A DNA stretch of 64,000 nucleotides. Origin: Brachyspira sp. SAP_772 (GTDB lineage Bacteria > Spirochaetota > Brachyspiria > Brachyspirales > Brachyspiraceae). Under the pieces are notes generated by a model. The model saw nothing but the letters and a program-made list of their open reading frames with translations, ran no database searches and had not been told where the DNA came from. Below are positions 18,968-26,353 of this stretch, piece by piece. The stretch lies in NCBI RefSeq assembly GCF_009755885.1, contig NZ_VYIX01000001.1:1134586-1198585 (forward strand), written 5' to 3'. The number at the start of each line of letters is the position of its first letter. The first letter of the stretch is position 1. Position numbers and translations under genes: made by a program.

Positions 18968-19407
18968 AGATAGTTTGGGCTTTGTGCTTTTTTATATTTA
19001 TCTCATGCAATGATAATACTGAATATATAAAAAGTGCAGAAGGCATAAATAATACAGAGCTTTATAAAGAGTATATAAAAAAATATTCTGATAAAGAACT
19101 ATTAACTTTTTTGGAGGGAGATTTTAACGGAGATAATATAGATGATTTAATAATAATATATAAAGAATCTGAATATTCAAACAAATTAATAGGTATATAT
19201 AAAGATTCTAATAAAATATTAATGACTACTCCAATACCGGCACCTATAGAAAATTATATAATCAAATTCTACAACATAGATGAAAAAGTTCCTAACGAAA
19301 TTTTGGTATCTGGTAAAAAGGGGGCTAATATAGGTTTTGCCGTTTATAGGCTTGAAAATGGAGAGTTTATAAGTTTGTTTGAAAATGGCATGGAAAAATG
19401 TTGCTAA
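18961..19407 (+). CDS. Small lipoprotein with FG-GAP/VCBS-like motif
   Basis: This 148-aa protein has an N-terminal signal MLKIVWALCFFIFISCNDN with a lipobox Cys at residue 16. Its core contains LEGDFNGDNIDDLIIIYKES, an FG-GAP/VCBS-like calcium-loop pattern (D-x-N-G-D-x-x-D-D). It also has GKKGANIGFAVYRLENGEFI. The end carries a vicinal Cys pair (KCC) that could bind a soft metal. It overlaps the permease gene by 7 nt and is read from the AGAGGAAAAGAAG before it. The role within the operon is unknown. Its length and motif suggest a periplasmic accessory protein. Confidence 0.7.
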   Translation: MLKIVWALCFFIFISCNDNTEYIKSAEGINNTELYKEYIKKYSDKELLTFLEGDFNGDNIDDLIIIYKESEYSNKLIGIYKDSNKILMTTPIPAPIENYIIKFYNIDEKVPNEILVSGKKGANIGFAVYRLENGEFISLFENGMEKCC

Positions 19408-19436
19408 ATATAAATAAAAAATATAAGGAGAACAAA

Positions 19437-20609
19437 ATGAAAAAAATTGTAATTATTTTATTTATGATGATTTTTATCCTTTCATGCGGCGGAAGTGATA
19501 ATGCATCTAAAACAACAGAAGCTTCTATTCCAAAAGATGTACAAGCTATAGTTGCTGGATATGATTTGGAAGAGTTAAGTGATGAAGACAAAAAATACAA
19601 AATTAATTTAGGATATTACAACTGCGACCATATGACAGCAGCTTGTGTTGGAGAAGATACTGGCATATTTAAAGCATTAGGTTTAAATGTTACAGTTACA
19701 GGAAATGGTAATGTACCAGAGGCTATGAGTGCTGGGCAGATGGACATGGCTTATGCTGGTTTTACAACTACTTTGAATGCAGTAAAAAATAAAGTTCCTC
19801 TTTTTATAGCAGCAGAAAATCATACAGGGGGAGCTGAATATTTTGTTGTTTCTAAAGATATAGAAAAGCCAGAAGATTTATTAAATAAAAGAATATCTAT
19901 GGGGGCCAATGCTGAAACAGTAAATTTAAACTGGGCAGAATGGACAGAACAATTAAATATACCAAGAGATACAAAATATTATGAAAACTTTTCTATGAGT
20001 GATTCTGATGCATATTTTGCATTTAAGTTAGGACAGCTTGACGGATATGGTGCATGTGACCCTTGGGGTTCTATGGCAGAATATGAAAACACTGGTAAAA
20101 TATTAAAAAGACAAAACACAGACAGAGAAATAGATGGTCATGGCACTTGCTGTAAAGTTTGTATGAATTATAACTTTGCTAAAGCTCATCCAAAATTGGC
20201 AGAAAGAATACTTCTTGCTCATGCTATGTCTATAGAATATATGTATCTTCACCCATATAAAGCAGCTGAAATATTCGCTGAAAATTATAATGTTCCTTTA
20301 GAAGTTGGCTTAATGACTTTATGGAAAAAACTTAATGAAGAAGGAAGAACTATCACTTGGAAATTAAACAGAGAGTATGTTCATAATCAAATGAAAACTA
20401 TGAGAAGATTAGGTGTGAGAGATGATATTAATTCTCTTGATATAGATGATTATATTGACTTATCTTATTTTGATAATTGCGGTGCTAAAGATTTTGATGT
20501 ATTCATTAAAGAAGAAGTTGATCCAATATTCCCACTTGGTATGAGTTATGAAGATTGGAGGGCTAAAGCAGTAGAGATAGATAATATCATAGAAGAGCCT
20601 AAAGCGTAA
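19437..20609 (+). CDS. Cysteine-rich ABC transporter substrate-binding lipoprotein (NMT1/SsuA-like)
   Basis: This is a lipoprotein (MKKIVIILFMMIFILSCGGS, lipobox Cys17) with the NMT1/SsuA/TauA-type periplasmic fold: INLGYYNCDHMTAACVGEDT, GIFKALGLNV, EAMSAGQMDMAYAGFTTTLN. The start at 19437 is chosen over an upstream TTG-type extension because AAGGAG precedes it and a signal peptide begins there. Unusually for this family the mature protein has seven further Cys, at 63, 70, 207, 238, 239, 242 and 348, including a TCCKVC cluster. That suits a ligand bound through thiolates, such as a soft-metal or organometal complex. The permease and ATPase genes follow in the same operon. Confidence 0.85.
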   Translation: MKKIVIILFMMIFILSCGGSDNASKTTEASIPKDVQAIVAGYDLEELSDEDKKYKINLGYYNCDHMTAACVGEDTGIFKALGLNVTVTGNGNVPEAMSAGQMDMAYAGFTTTLNAVKNKVPLFIAAENHTGGAEYFVVSKDIEKPEDLLNKRISMGANAETVNLNWAEWTEQLNIPRDTKYYENFSMSDSDAYFAFKLGQLDGYGACDPWGSMAEYENTGKILKRQNTDREIDGHGTCCKVCMNYNFAKAHPKLAERILLAHAMSIEYMYLHPYKAAEIFAENYNVPLEVGLMTLWKKLNEEGRTITWKLNREYVHNQMKTMRRLGVRDDINSLDIDDYIDLSYFDNCGAKDFDVFIKEEVDPIFPLGMSYEDWRAKAVEIDNIIEEPKA

Positions 20610-20632
20610 AGTAATAAGCGAGAAAAATAAAG

Positions 20633-21463
20633 ATGAGGCATATAATAAATAAAAACAAATATATTATTGTATTTAGTATAATTTTTGTTATATGCTTCCT
20701 TTTATTTCAAAATTATAAAAACTATAAATTAGATAAAAAAGATACAATAACAATAGCATGCGGAAATGATGCTTCTGGAATGCTCTTTGATTATATAATA
20801 AACACTAAAAAAAATTCTAATATAGAGTTTTCAAATATTGATTATATACAGTTTTTGGATTGCTGCGGTTCTCAAGCTGAGTTTGCTTTTATATCAGGAA
20901 GAGTTGATATGGCGGTATTATGTCCTGATGCTGCTTTTCAATTAGTATCTATAGACACTAATTATTATATAGTAGATTCTATAGTAAAAGGCTCTAATAT
21001 ATTAGTTTATTATAATGAAAGCTATGATGATGATAATATAAAACCAAAAAATATTGGGTATATGAATAAAAGATTGCTTCAAGAAATATTGTTAAAAGAG
21101 AAATATTCAAATTCCAATTATTATCCCATGCTTTCAACTGCATTGCCTTATGCCTTAGAAAAGAAAACGGTTGATGCAGTGCTTATTGATATTATTTTGG
21201 CTTTAAAAATAAAAGAAGCAAGATTTAAAAAAATAGATACTGAAGAGGTTGATTATTATTTGGTGGCATCAAAAAAATTAAAAGACACTTTAATGCTTAA
21301 TAATTTTATTAAAGCTTACAATGAAGCGGTGAATGATATTGAAGATGAAATTATATTATCAAATATGCTTGTTAATTATTTAGATATTTCAAATTCTGAA
21401 GGAGAGATAAAAACATGGAAAACAATGGGAGTCAAGTTCCTCAAAATAAAAGCAGAGTCATAA
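20633..21463 (+). CDS. Membrane-anchored second substrate-binding-like protein
   Basis: This 276-aa protein has one N-terminal hydrophobic segment (about residues 11-26), either an uncleaved anchor or a signal, and a periplasmic domain of the type II binding-protein fold. ITIACGNDASG, FAFISGRVDMAVLCPDAAF and NIGYMNKRLLQEIL correspond to the hinge and ligand strands of NMT1-like proteins. It has a vicinal Cys pair in FLDCCGSQAEF (Cys77, Cys78), plus Cys43 and Cys97. It starts 23 nt after the first binding protein and overlaps the permease gene by 49 nt. Two different binding proteins in one ABC operon is uncommon. It may hand the ligand on from the first or bind a second form of it. Confidence 0.72.
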   Translation: MRHIINKNKYIIVFSIIFVICFLLFQNYKNYKLDKKDTITIACGNDASGMLFDYIINTKKNSNIEFSNIDYIQFLDCCGSQAEFAFISGRVDMAVLCPDAAFQLVSIDTNYYIVDSIVKGSNILVYYNESYDDDNIKPKNIGYMNKRLLQEILLKEKYSNSNYYPMLSTALPYALEKKTVDAVLIDIILALKIKEARFKKIDTEEVDYYLVASKKLKDTLMLNNFIKAYNEAVNDIEDEIILSNMLVNYLDISNSEGEIKTWKTMGVKFLKIKAES

Positions 21464-22242
21464 ATTTAGGAAATGCTGGAAACAGTTTATTTATGAAGTT
21501 TTATAGTGTTTCTGTACTTTTAGCTATTATGATAATTTGGTATTTTCTTGCCAAAAAGATAGATAATAATTTACTTCTTCCAGATTTTATTTTAACTTGC
21601 AAAGAGTTTTTTAAATCTTGGGTAGATTCTTATACAGTACAAAATCTACTTATAACATTAGAGAGAGTATTTAGAGGTTTTATTATAGCCTGCATAATAG
21701 GTCTTCCTTTAGGGCTTATTATGGGTTATTCAAAGCCTATACTTTTAGCCATATCCCCAATAATAAACTCAATAAGACAAGTACCCATAATGGCATGGAT
21801 TCCATTAGCTATAGTGTGGTTTGGACTTGGGGACGGCCCTACAATATTTTTAATTACTATGAGTGCAATATTCCCACTTATAATAAACACAATAGATGGA
21901 GTTAGAGGAATAGACCCTAATTATATTAATGCTGCAAGGAGTATGGGAGCAAGAAATATAGACATAATGCTTGATATAATTCTCCCCGGTGCCTTGCCTT
22001 CATTTCTAACAGGATGCAGACTTGCTTTAGGGCTTGGTTGGATGAGCGTAATATGTGCAGAGTTTATAGCTACGAGTAAAGGTTTTGGATTCATATTGGT
22101 AGAAGCTCAGCAGAGACTTGAGACTCCTAAGCTTTATGCTCTTATGATAGTGTCTGCTATTATTGGCTTTAGTATGGATAGGATATTAATTATATTAGAA
22201 AAACTACTAACTTCTTGGAGATTTAAAAATGGCAATTCTTGA
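21415..22242 (+). CDS. ABC transporter permease (SsuC/TauC-like)
   Basis: This inner-membrane permease of the binding-protein-dependent family has six hydrophobic segments. The EAA loop that docks the ATPase is INAARSMGARNIDIMLDIIL followed by PGALPSFLTGCRLALGLGWM, typical of SsuC/TauC/NrtB proteins. The start ATG at 21415 follows a clear AAGGAG and lies 49 nt inside the preceding gene in another frame, so translation is coupled. The partner ATPase follows with a 14-nt overlap. The imported ligand is inferred from context to be an organometal or soft-metal species. On family alone it could be a sulphonate-like compound. Confidence 0.9.
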   Translation: MENNGSQVPQNKSRVINLGNAGNSLFMKFYSVSVLLAIMIIWYFLAKKIDNNLLLPDFILTCKEFFKSWVDSYTVQNLLITLERVFRGFIIACIIGLPLGLIMGYSKPILLAISPIINSIRQVPIMAWIPLAIVWFGLGDGPTIFLITMSAIFPLIINTIDGVRGIDPNYINAARSMGARNIDIMLDIILPGALPSFLTGCRLALGLGWMSVICAEFIATSKGFGFILVEAQQRLETPKLYALMIVSAIIGFSMDRILIILEKLLTSWRFKNGNS

Positions 22243-23011
22243 AGTTAAAAATGTATGCAAATCTTTTAAAGTTTCAAAAAAAGCTCCTGAAGTTGAAGTA
22301 TTAAGAAACATTAATTTTAATATAGAAAAAGGAGAGTTTGTAACTTTGCTTGGACCTTCAGGCTGCGGAAAAACAACACTTCTTACTATGATAGGCGGTT
22401 TTCAAAATCCTACTTCTGGAGAGGTATTACTTGAAGGCGAGAAAATAGAAAAACCTTCTTCTGAAAGAGGATATGTTTTTCAAAATTATGCTCTATTTCC
22501 TTGGATGAATGTTGAAAAAAATATTTTGTATTCACTTAAGTTTTCAAAGATGAATAGAGAAGAAAAAAAGAAAAGATTAGAAGAGCTTCTTGAAATGTCC
22601 CATCTTAAGGGGCATGAAAAAAAGTATCCTATATCTCTTTCTGGAGGTATGCAGCAGAGGGTTGCTGTTGTGAGGGCATTAGCACCCAATCCAAAAATAC
22701 TTCTTTTAGATGAACCGCTTGGGGCAATAGATTTGCAGATGAGAGAGCATATGCAAAAAGAGTTACTGCAATTAGTTAAAGAAAGTAACAGCACCATATT
22801 AATGGTTACTCATGATGTATCTGAAGCTGTTTATATGAGCGATAGAGTTATAGTGATGAGTTTAAACAAAGGGGAAATTGTTGCTGATATAAAAATAGAT
22901 TTAAAGCATCCAAGAGAAAGAGATAGTATTGAGTATATAGAACATGTTAGAGAACTTAGTAATAGTGTTAAAAAAGCTTTTATCAATGAAGCGTCTATTG
23001 ATAAAAGTTAA
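22229..23011 (+). CDS. ABC transporter ATP-binding protein (SsuB/TauB-like)
   Basis: This 260-aa nucleotide-binding subunit powers the permease encoded just before it. Walker A is GPSGCGKTT (residues 42-50), the Q-loop is RGYVFQNYALFPWM, the signature is LSGGMQQRVAVVRAL, Walker B is ILLLDEPLGAID and the switch His is in MVTHDVSEA. All are intact. It overlaps the permease by 14 nt and is read from a GGAG inside that gene. The merB-like gene starts 32 nt downstream, so transporter and lyase are evidently produced together. Confidence 0.93.
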   Translation: MAILEVKNVCKSFKVSKKAPEVEVLRNINFNIEKGEFVTLLGPSGCGKTTLLTMIGGFQNPTSGEVLLEGEKIEKPSSERGYVFQNYALFPWMNVEKNILYSLKFSKMNREEKKKRLEELLEMSHLKGHEKKYPISLSGGMQQRVAVVRALAPNPKILLLDEPLGAIDLQMREHMQKELLQLVKESNSTILMVTHDVSEAVYMSDRVIVMSLNKGEIVADIKIDLKHPRERDSIEYIEHVRELSNSVKKAFINEASIDKS

Positions 23012-23043
23012 TATAAATATTTTTTTAGAGGATTTAATTTATT

Positions 23044-23664
23044 ATGTTTGATGAGAATTTTATGAACAAATATGGTGTGTCTGATAAGTATCATAATTTA
23101 CCTTCAGATATGCAAAACGCAAGGTTAAGGTTAATTGACAAAGTAATAGAAACAGGATGCACTATAAGTAAAGAAGAAGCTATAAAAATATGCGGCGATG
23201 AAAAATTATACAATTCTTTAATAGAAAAAGAAATTGTTACTATGAGCGGAGATTCTATTGCATTTCTTTATCCTGTATCAGCTATGGAAACTAATCATAG
23301 AGTAAAACTTTCAGACGGAAGAGAGTTTTGTTCTATGTGTGCTATTGATGCTTTAGGCTCTTATAGTTTATTTCACCAAGATACTGAAATTAATTCTATA
23401 TGCTCTCAAACAGGAGAGAAAATATATGTAAGAATTAAAGACAGAGAGATAGTAGAGCATTCACCTAAAAATATTCATGTTATTCATGTTGATCTTAATA
23501 AGAATAAAAACTGGGCTAGCACTTGCTGAAATATAATGAATTTCTTTGGTTCAAAGAATGATATGAATGAATGGCTTAAAAATCAAGATGTTGATAATAA
23601 CACAACATATCTTTTAGATTTAGAAACCGCTTTTAAAGTAGCAACTGCTATATTTCAGATATAA
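23044..23664 (+). CDS. merB: Organomercurial (alkylmercury) lyase with in-frame UGA, probable selenoprotein
   Basis: MerB cleaves the carbon-mercury bond of organomercurials, releasing Hg(II). The frame reads 161 residues to a TGA at 23527, then stays open for 44 more sense codons of MerB-like sequence (NFFGSKNDMNEW, then LDLETAFKVA) to a TAA, giving 206 residues against 212 for R831b MerB. Relative to R831b numbering, Cys96, Asp99, Cys117 and Cys159 correspond at a constant offset of +3 to Cys99, Asp102, Cys120 and the TGA codon 162. The TGA therefore stands where the second catalytic Cys should be. A SECIS-like hairpin follows the TGA. I read codon 162 as selenocysteine. Cys161 next to it could form a selenenylsulphide. 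The alternative is a truncating mutation. The gene has an AGAGGA ribosome site and closes the operon. Confidence 0.85.
23527..23560 (+). promoter_or_regulatory. Putative bacterial SECIS element after the merB UGA
   Basis: The TGA at 23527-23529 is followed by a hairpin with left arm TTCTTTG (23542-23548), loop GTT (23549-23551) and right arm CAAAGAA (23552-23558), a perfect 7-bp stem. The loop begins with G and starts 19 nt after the TGA. Bacterial SECIS elements have an apical loop with an early G, placed roughly 16-37 nt from the UGA. The hairpin lies within the coding sequence for NFFGSKN, as expected in bacteria. Confidence 0.72.
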
Positions 23665-23684
23665 TTTTTTATATACAATTTTTT

Positions 23685-23830
23685 ATTGTTCTTTTTCCCA
23701 TCGCAAAAAGAACCAAAAAGTGCAAGTGAAAATAATAGTGAATTTAGTAATTATACCTTATATAAGATAAATTACTAAATTTAGATTAAAAACATAGCAT
23801 TTTACTTTTTGCATGGGAAAAAGAAGTTAT
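23685..23830. repeat. Structured intergenic repeat, copy A (long palindrome after merB)
   Basis: Arms of about 21 nt at 23689-23710 and 23805-23825 are complementary except for one extra base. The inner part also pairs (around 23735-23750 with 23770-23785). The left arm holds the family hairpin GTTCTTTTT..AAAAAGAAC, followed by the CCAAAAAGTGCAAG tail. It may also end transcription of the operon. Confidence 0.75.
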
Positions 23831-23922
23831 TACAATGTAAATCCACTTTATAAAATTAAAATAATAGATTTAAAATTATTATTAAATATTTTAAAAAGTT
23901 TTGAAATAAATATATTAATAAA

Positions 23923-25755
23923 TTATTTATGAAAATAATTATAAATATTATTAGCCACCTTATAACTTATTCCGGGTATATTGGCTATATTTTCTAATGA
24001 AGCATTTTTTATATTGTCTATATTGATAAAATGAGAATAAAGTTTTTCTATACCTTTTTTGCCCAAACCTTCTATTTTTTCAAGTTCGCTTTTTACCATC
24101 TCTCTGCTTCTCTTTCTTCCATGACTAGTATTAACCCATCTATGCGTTTCATCTCTCACCTTTTGTAAAAACAACCTCGCAGGCTCATTATCATTTAATT
24201 GAACTGGGCTTTCTCTGTTTGGTAAATATATCTCTTCAAACTTTTTAGCAAGTGCCATTATAGGCTGATTTTTTATGTCTAATTCTTTTAAAGCTTCTAT
24301 TGCAGAATTAAGCTGCCCTCTTCCTCCATCTATAAGAATTAAATCTGGAAATGTAGAGTTCTCTTCTTTAAGTCTTTTATATCTTCTATATACTGCCTCT
24401 TTTATAGAAGCAAAGTCATCTATCCCTGTAACAGTCTTCATATTAAATATTCTATAGTTTTTATTGTCAGAAATACCATTAACAAATCTCACCATTCCAG
24501 CCATAGTGTAGCTTCCTTGAATATGTGCTATGTCGAAAGATTCTATTATAGAAGGAGCTTTTTTAAGTTTAAATATTTCTTGAAGTCTTGTAATTCCAAT
24601 AGGCACTTCTCTAATCAATGCCCTCTCTTTAAATAAATGTCTTGCATTTTCATTGGCTATGGATATTAATCCTTTCTTTGTATTGTCAAGTTTTATTTCA
24701 ACATCTCTTCCCGATATCTCTTTTAAATAATCCTTTACAACATCAAAATCTTTAATTACAAAATCTGTGGCTATTGAAGCGGGTATTAAATTATTATGAG
24801 TATAATATTGAGTAATAAAAGCAGAAATAACTTCACTATATCTTGATCTATTAGAAAATTCGTCAATGTTTTTATCTTGCATAGCAAAAGTTTTTCTATC
24901 TACAAGTTTGCCTCCTTTTACAGAAATCACTACAATAGTATAATCTCCATTTTGTCCATAAGCTCCTATAATATCTATATCATCGCTCTCTGGTACATAT
25001 ATACTCTGTTCAACTGTAATAGATTTAAGTAAGTCAATTTTATCTCTTAAATCTTTTGCCCTCTCAAACTCTAACTTTTCTGCAAATACAAACATATCTT
25101 GCTTCATCTTAGCAACAAGCTCATCAACATTACCCTCAAGAAGCATGATAGCAGCGTCAATATCTTTATCATACTCTTTCTCATCAATCAAATCAGCACA
25201 AGGAGCAGTGCATTTACCTATATGATAATAAAGACAAGGTCTTATTTTACGTTTTAGAGGAAAATCATATTTGCATCTTCTAAGCTTAAAATTATCTATT
25301 ATAAACTTTACTATGTTTTCAGCCCTCTCAGCAGCAACATAAGGTCCATAATATTTTTTATATTTTTTAGCATTTTCTTTGTCTATTACATTTCTTGCTT
25401 TTATCACCCTCGGAAAATGTTCGTTTGTAATTGCTATAAAAGGAAAAGATTTTTGGTCTTTAAGAAGTATATTATAATGAGGCTTATGCTTTCTTATCAT
25501 CTCAGCTTCAAGTATTAAAGCCTCCACTTCATTTTTTGTAACTATATAATCAATATCTCTAATATGTTCTACTAATGCAGTTGTTTTTGCATCTTTATTG
25601 TTCCCTATAAAATAGGAAGATACTCTTTTTTTTAATGATTTTGCTTTGCCTATATATATGATATTGGCATCTTTATCTTTCATAAAGTATACGCCAGATT
25701 TTGTAGGAAGGCGTTTTAATTTTTCTGAAATATATTCTTTAACTTGATTATTCAT
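23923..25755 (-). CDS. uvrC: UvrABC system protein C
   Basis: UvrC makes both incisions in nucleotide excision repair. The N-terminal GIY-YIG nuclease domain is intact (SGVYFMKDKDANIIYIGKAK, then LKKRVSSYF). The Cys-rich CPxCxx region (RPCLYYHIGKCTAPC) and UVR motif (ERAKDLRDKIDLL) follow, then the RNase H-like 5' nuclease domain (ESFDIAHIQGSYTMAGMVRF, and DLILIDGGRGQLNSA). The tail carries tandem helix-hairpin-helix motifs (IEGLGKKGIEKL and IPGISYKVANNIY). The length of 610 aa is standard. It is transcribed leftwards as a single gene, ending near copy A of the repeat family. Confidence 0.96.
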   Translation of the reverse strand: MNNQVKEYISEKLKRLPTKSGVYFMKDKDANIIYIGKAKSLKKRVSSYFIGNNKDAKTTALVEHIRDIDYIVTKNEVEALILEAEMIRKHKPHYNILLKDQKSFPFIAITNEHFPRVIKARNVIDKENAKKYKKYYGPYVAAERAENIVKFIIDNFKLRRCKYDFPLKRKIRPCLYYHIGKCTAPCADLIDEKEYDKDIDAAIMLLEGNVDELVAKMKQDMFVFAEKLEFERAKDLRDKIDLLKSITVEQSIYVPESDDIDIIGAYGQNGDYTIVVISVKGGKLVDRKTFAMQDKNIDEFSNRSRYSEVISAFITQYYTHNNLIPASIATDFVIKDFDVVKDYLKEISGRDVEIKLDNTKKGLISIANENARHLFKERALIREVPIGITRLQEIFKLKKAPSIIESFDIAHIQGSYTMAGMVRFVNGISDNKNYRIFNMKTVTGIDDFASIKEAVYRRYKRLKEENSTFPDLILIDGGRGQLNSAIEALKELDIKNQPIMALAKKFEEIYLPNRESPVQLNDNEPARLFLQKVRDETHRWVNTSHGRKRSREMVKSELEKIEGLGKKGIEKLYSHFINIDNIKNASLENIANIPGISYKVANNIYNYFHK

Positions 25756-25788
25756 AATTATAAGTTTTATAATTATATAAAAAATAAA

Positions 25789-26081
25789 AAGTTTGTCAAA
25801 AATAAATGCTGCTATGCCTAAACAATTTTATTTATATTTTTTATAATTTTTTTATTCAATTTTTTCCCGTAGCAAAAAGTTGCAAAAAGTACAATTTATT
25901 TAGCCTTATACGAAAAAATATGTATCAAATAATGTATAATAAAACTCAATTTTAGTTTAAAAATGCAGTCTTTTTGGTTCTTTGTGTCAACAAAAGAACT
26001 GGGGGTACGGGGGCTAGTCCCCGCAAATATTTAAAATTAAAAAATATAAATTTTGACAAACTTAAAAATTTTCAGTATATA
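25789..26081. repeat. Structured intergenic repeat, copy B, with promoter-like right end
   Basis: Terminal inverted arms AAGTTTGTCAAAA (25789-25801) and TTTTGACAAACTT (26051-26063) match exactly. Inside lie the left hairpin with CCCGTAGC loop (about 25860-25890), a variable AT spacer, the TGCAGTCTTTTTGGTTCTTTG hairpin half and a GC-rich GGGGGCTAGTCCCC hairpin. The right end reads TTGACA, 17 bp, TATATA, facing out to the right. Confidence 0.75.
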
Positions 26082-26223
26082 CCTAAACAATTATAATTTA
26101 TCAATTTTTATTTATTTGCAAATAGAACCATAATTTATTAAGACTATAAAAACTTATAATATATTACTAAAATGCTTTATATGTAAAATAAGTTCTTTAT
26201 TTTGTGTAATAATAAGCAATAAA

Positions 26224-26289
26224 CCGCACGTATAAAGGGCATTGAATAGAGGTAGGCAGTACCGTGCGGAGAGGTGCCGCGGCTCGCGG
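26224..26289. repeat. GC-rich double hairpin upstream of the alcohol dehydrogenase
   Basis: CCGCACG (26224-26230) pairs with CGTGCGG (26263-26269), and CCGCG (26277-26281) with CGCGG (26285-26289). The block is far richer in G+C than its surroundings and abuts the TTGACA at 26290. It looks like another fragment of the intergenic repeat family. No protein of note is encoded. Confidence 0.5.
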
Positions 26290-26318
26290 TTGACAAATTT
26301 AAAAATTTTTACTATATA
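26290..26318 (+). promoter_or_regulatory. Candidate promoter of the zinc alcohol dehydrogenase
   Basis: TTGACA (26290-26295) and TATATA (26313-26318) are separated by 17 bp, 35 bp before the ATG. The stretch TTGACAAATTTAAAAATTTT closely matches the right end of repeat copy B, so the promoter seems to be derived from a repeat end. Confidence 0.55.
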
Positions 26319-26353
26319 TTTATTAATAACTATTAAAAATTTTAGGAACAACA

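Noticed and set aside
23527-23529. The TGA in merB as an ordinary stop, giving a 161-residue protein
   Set aside because: The downstream frame stays open with family-like sequence, the TGA falls on the catalytic Cys position and a SECIS-like hairpin follows. A truncating mutation remains the main alternative but explains less.
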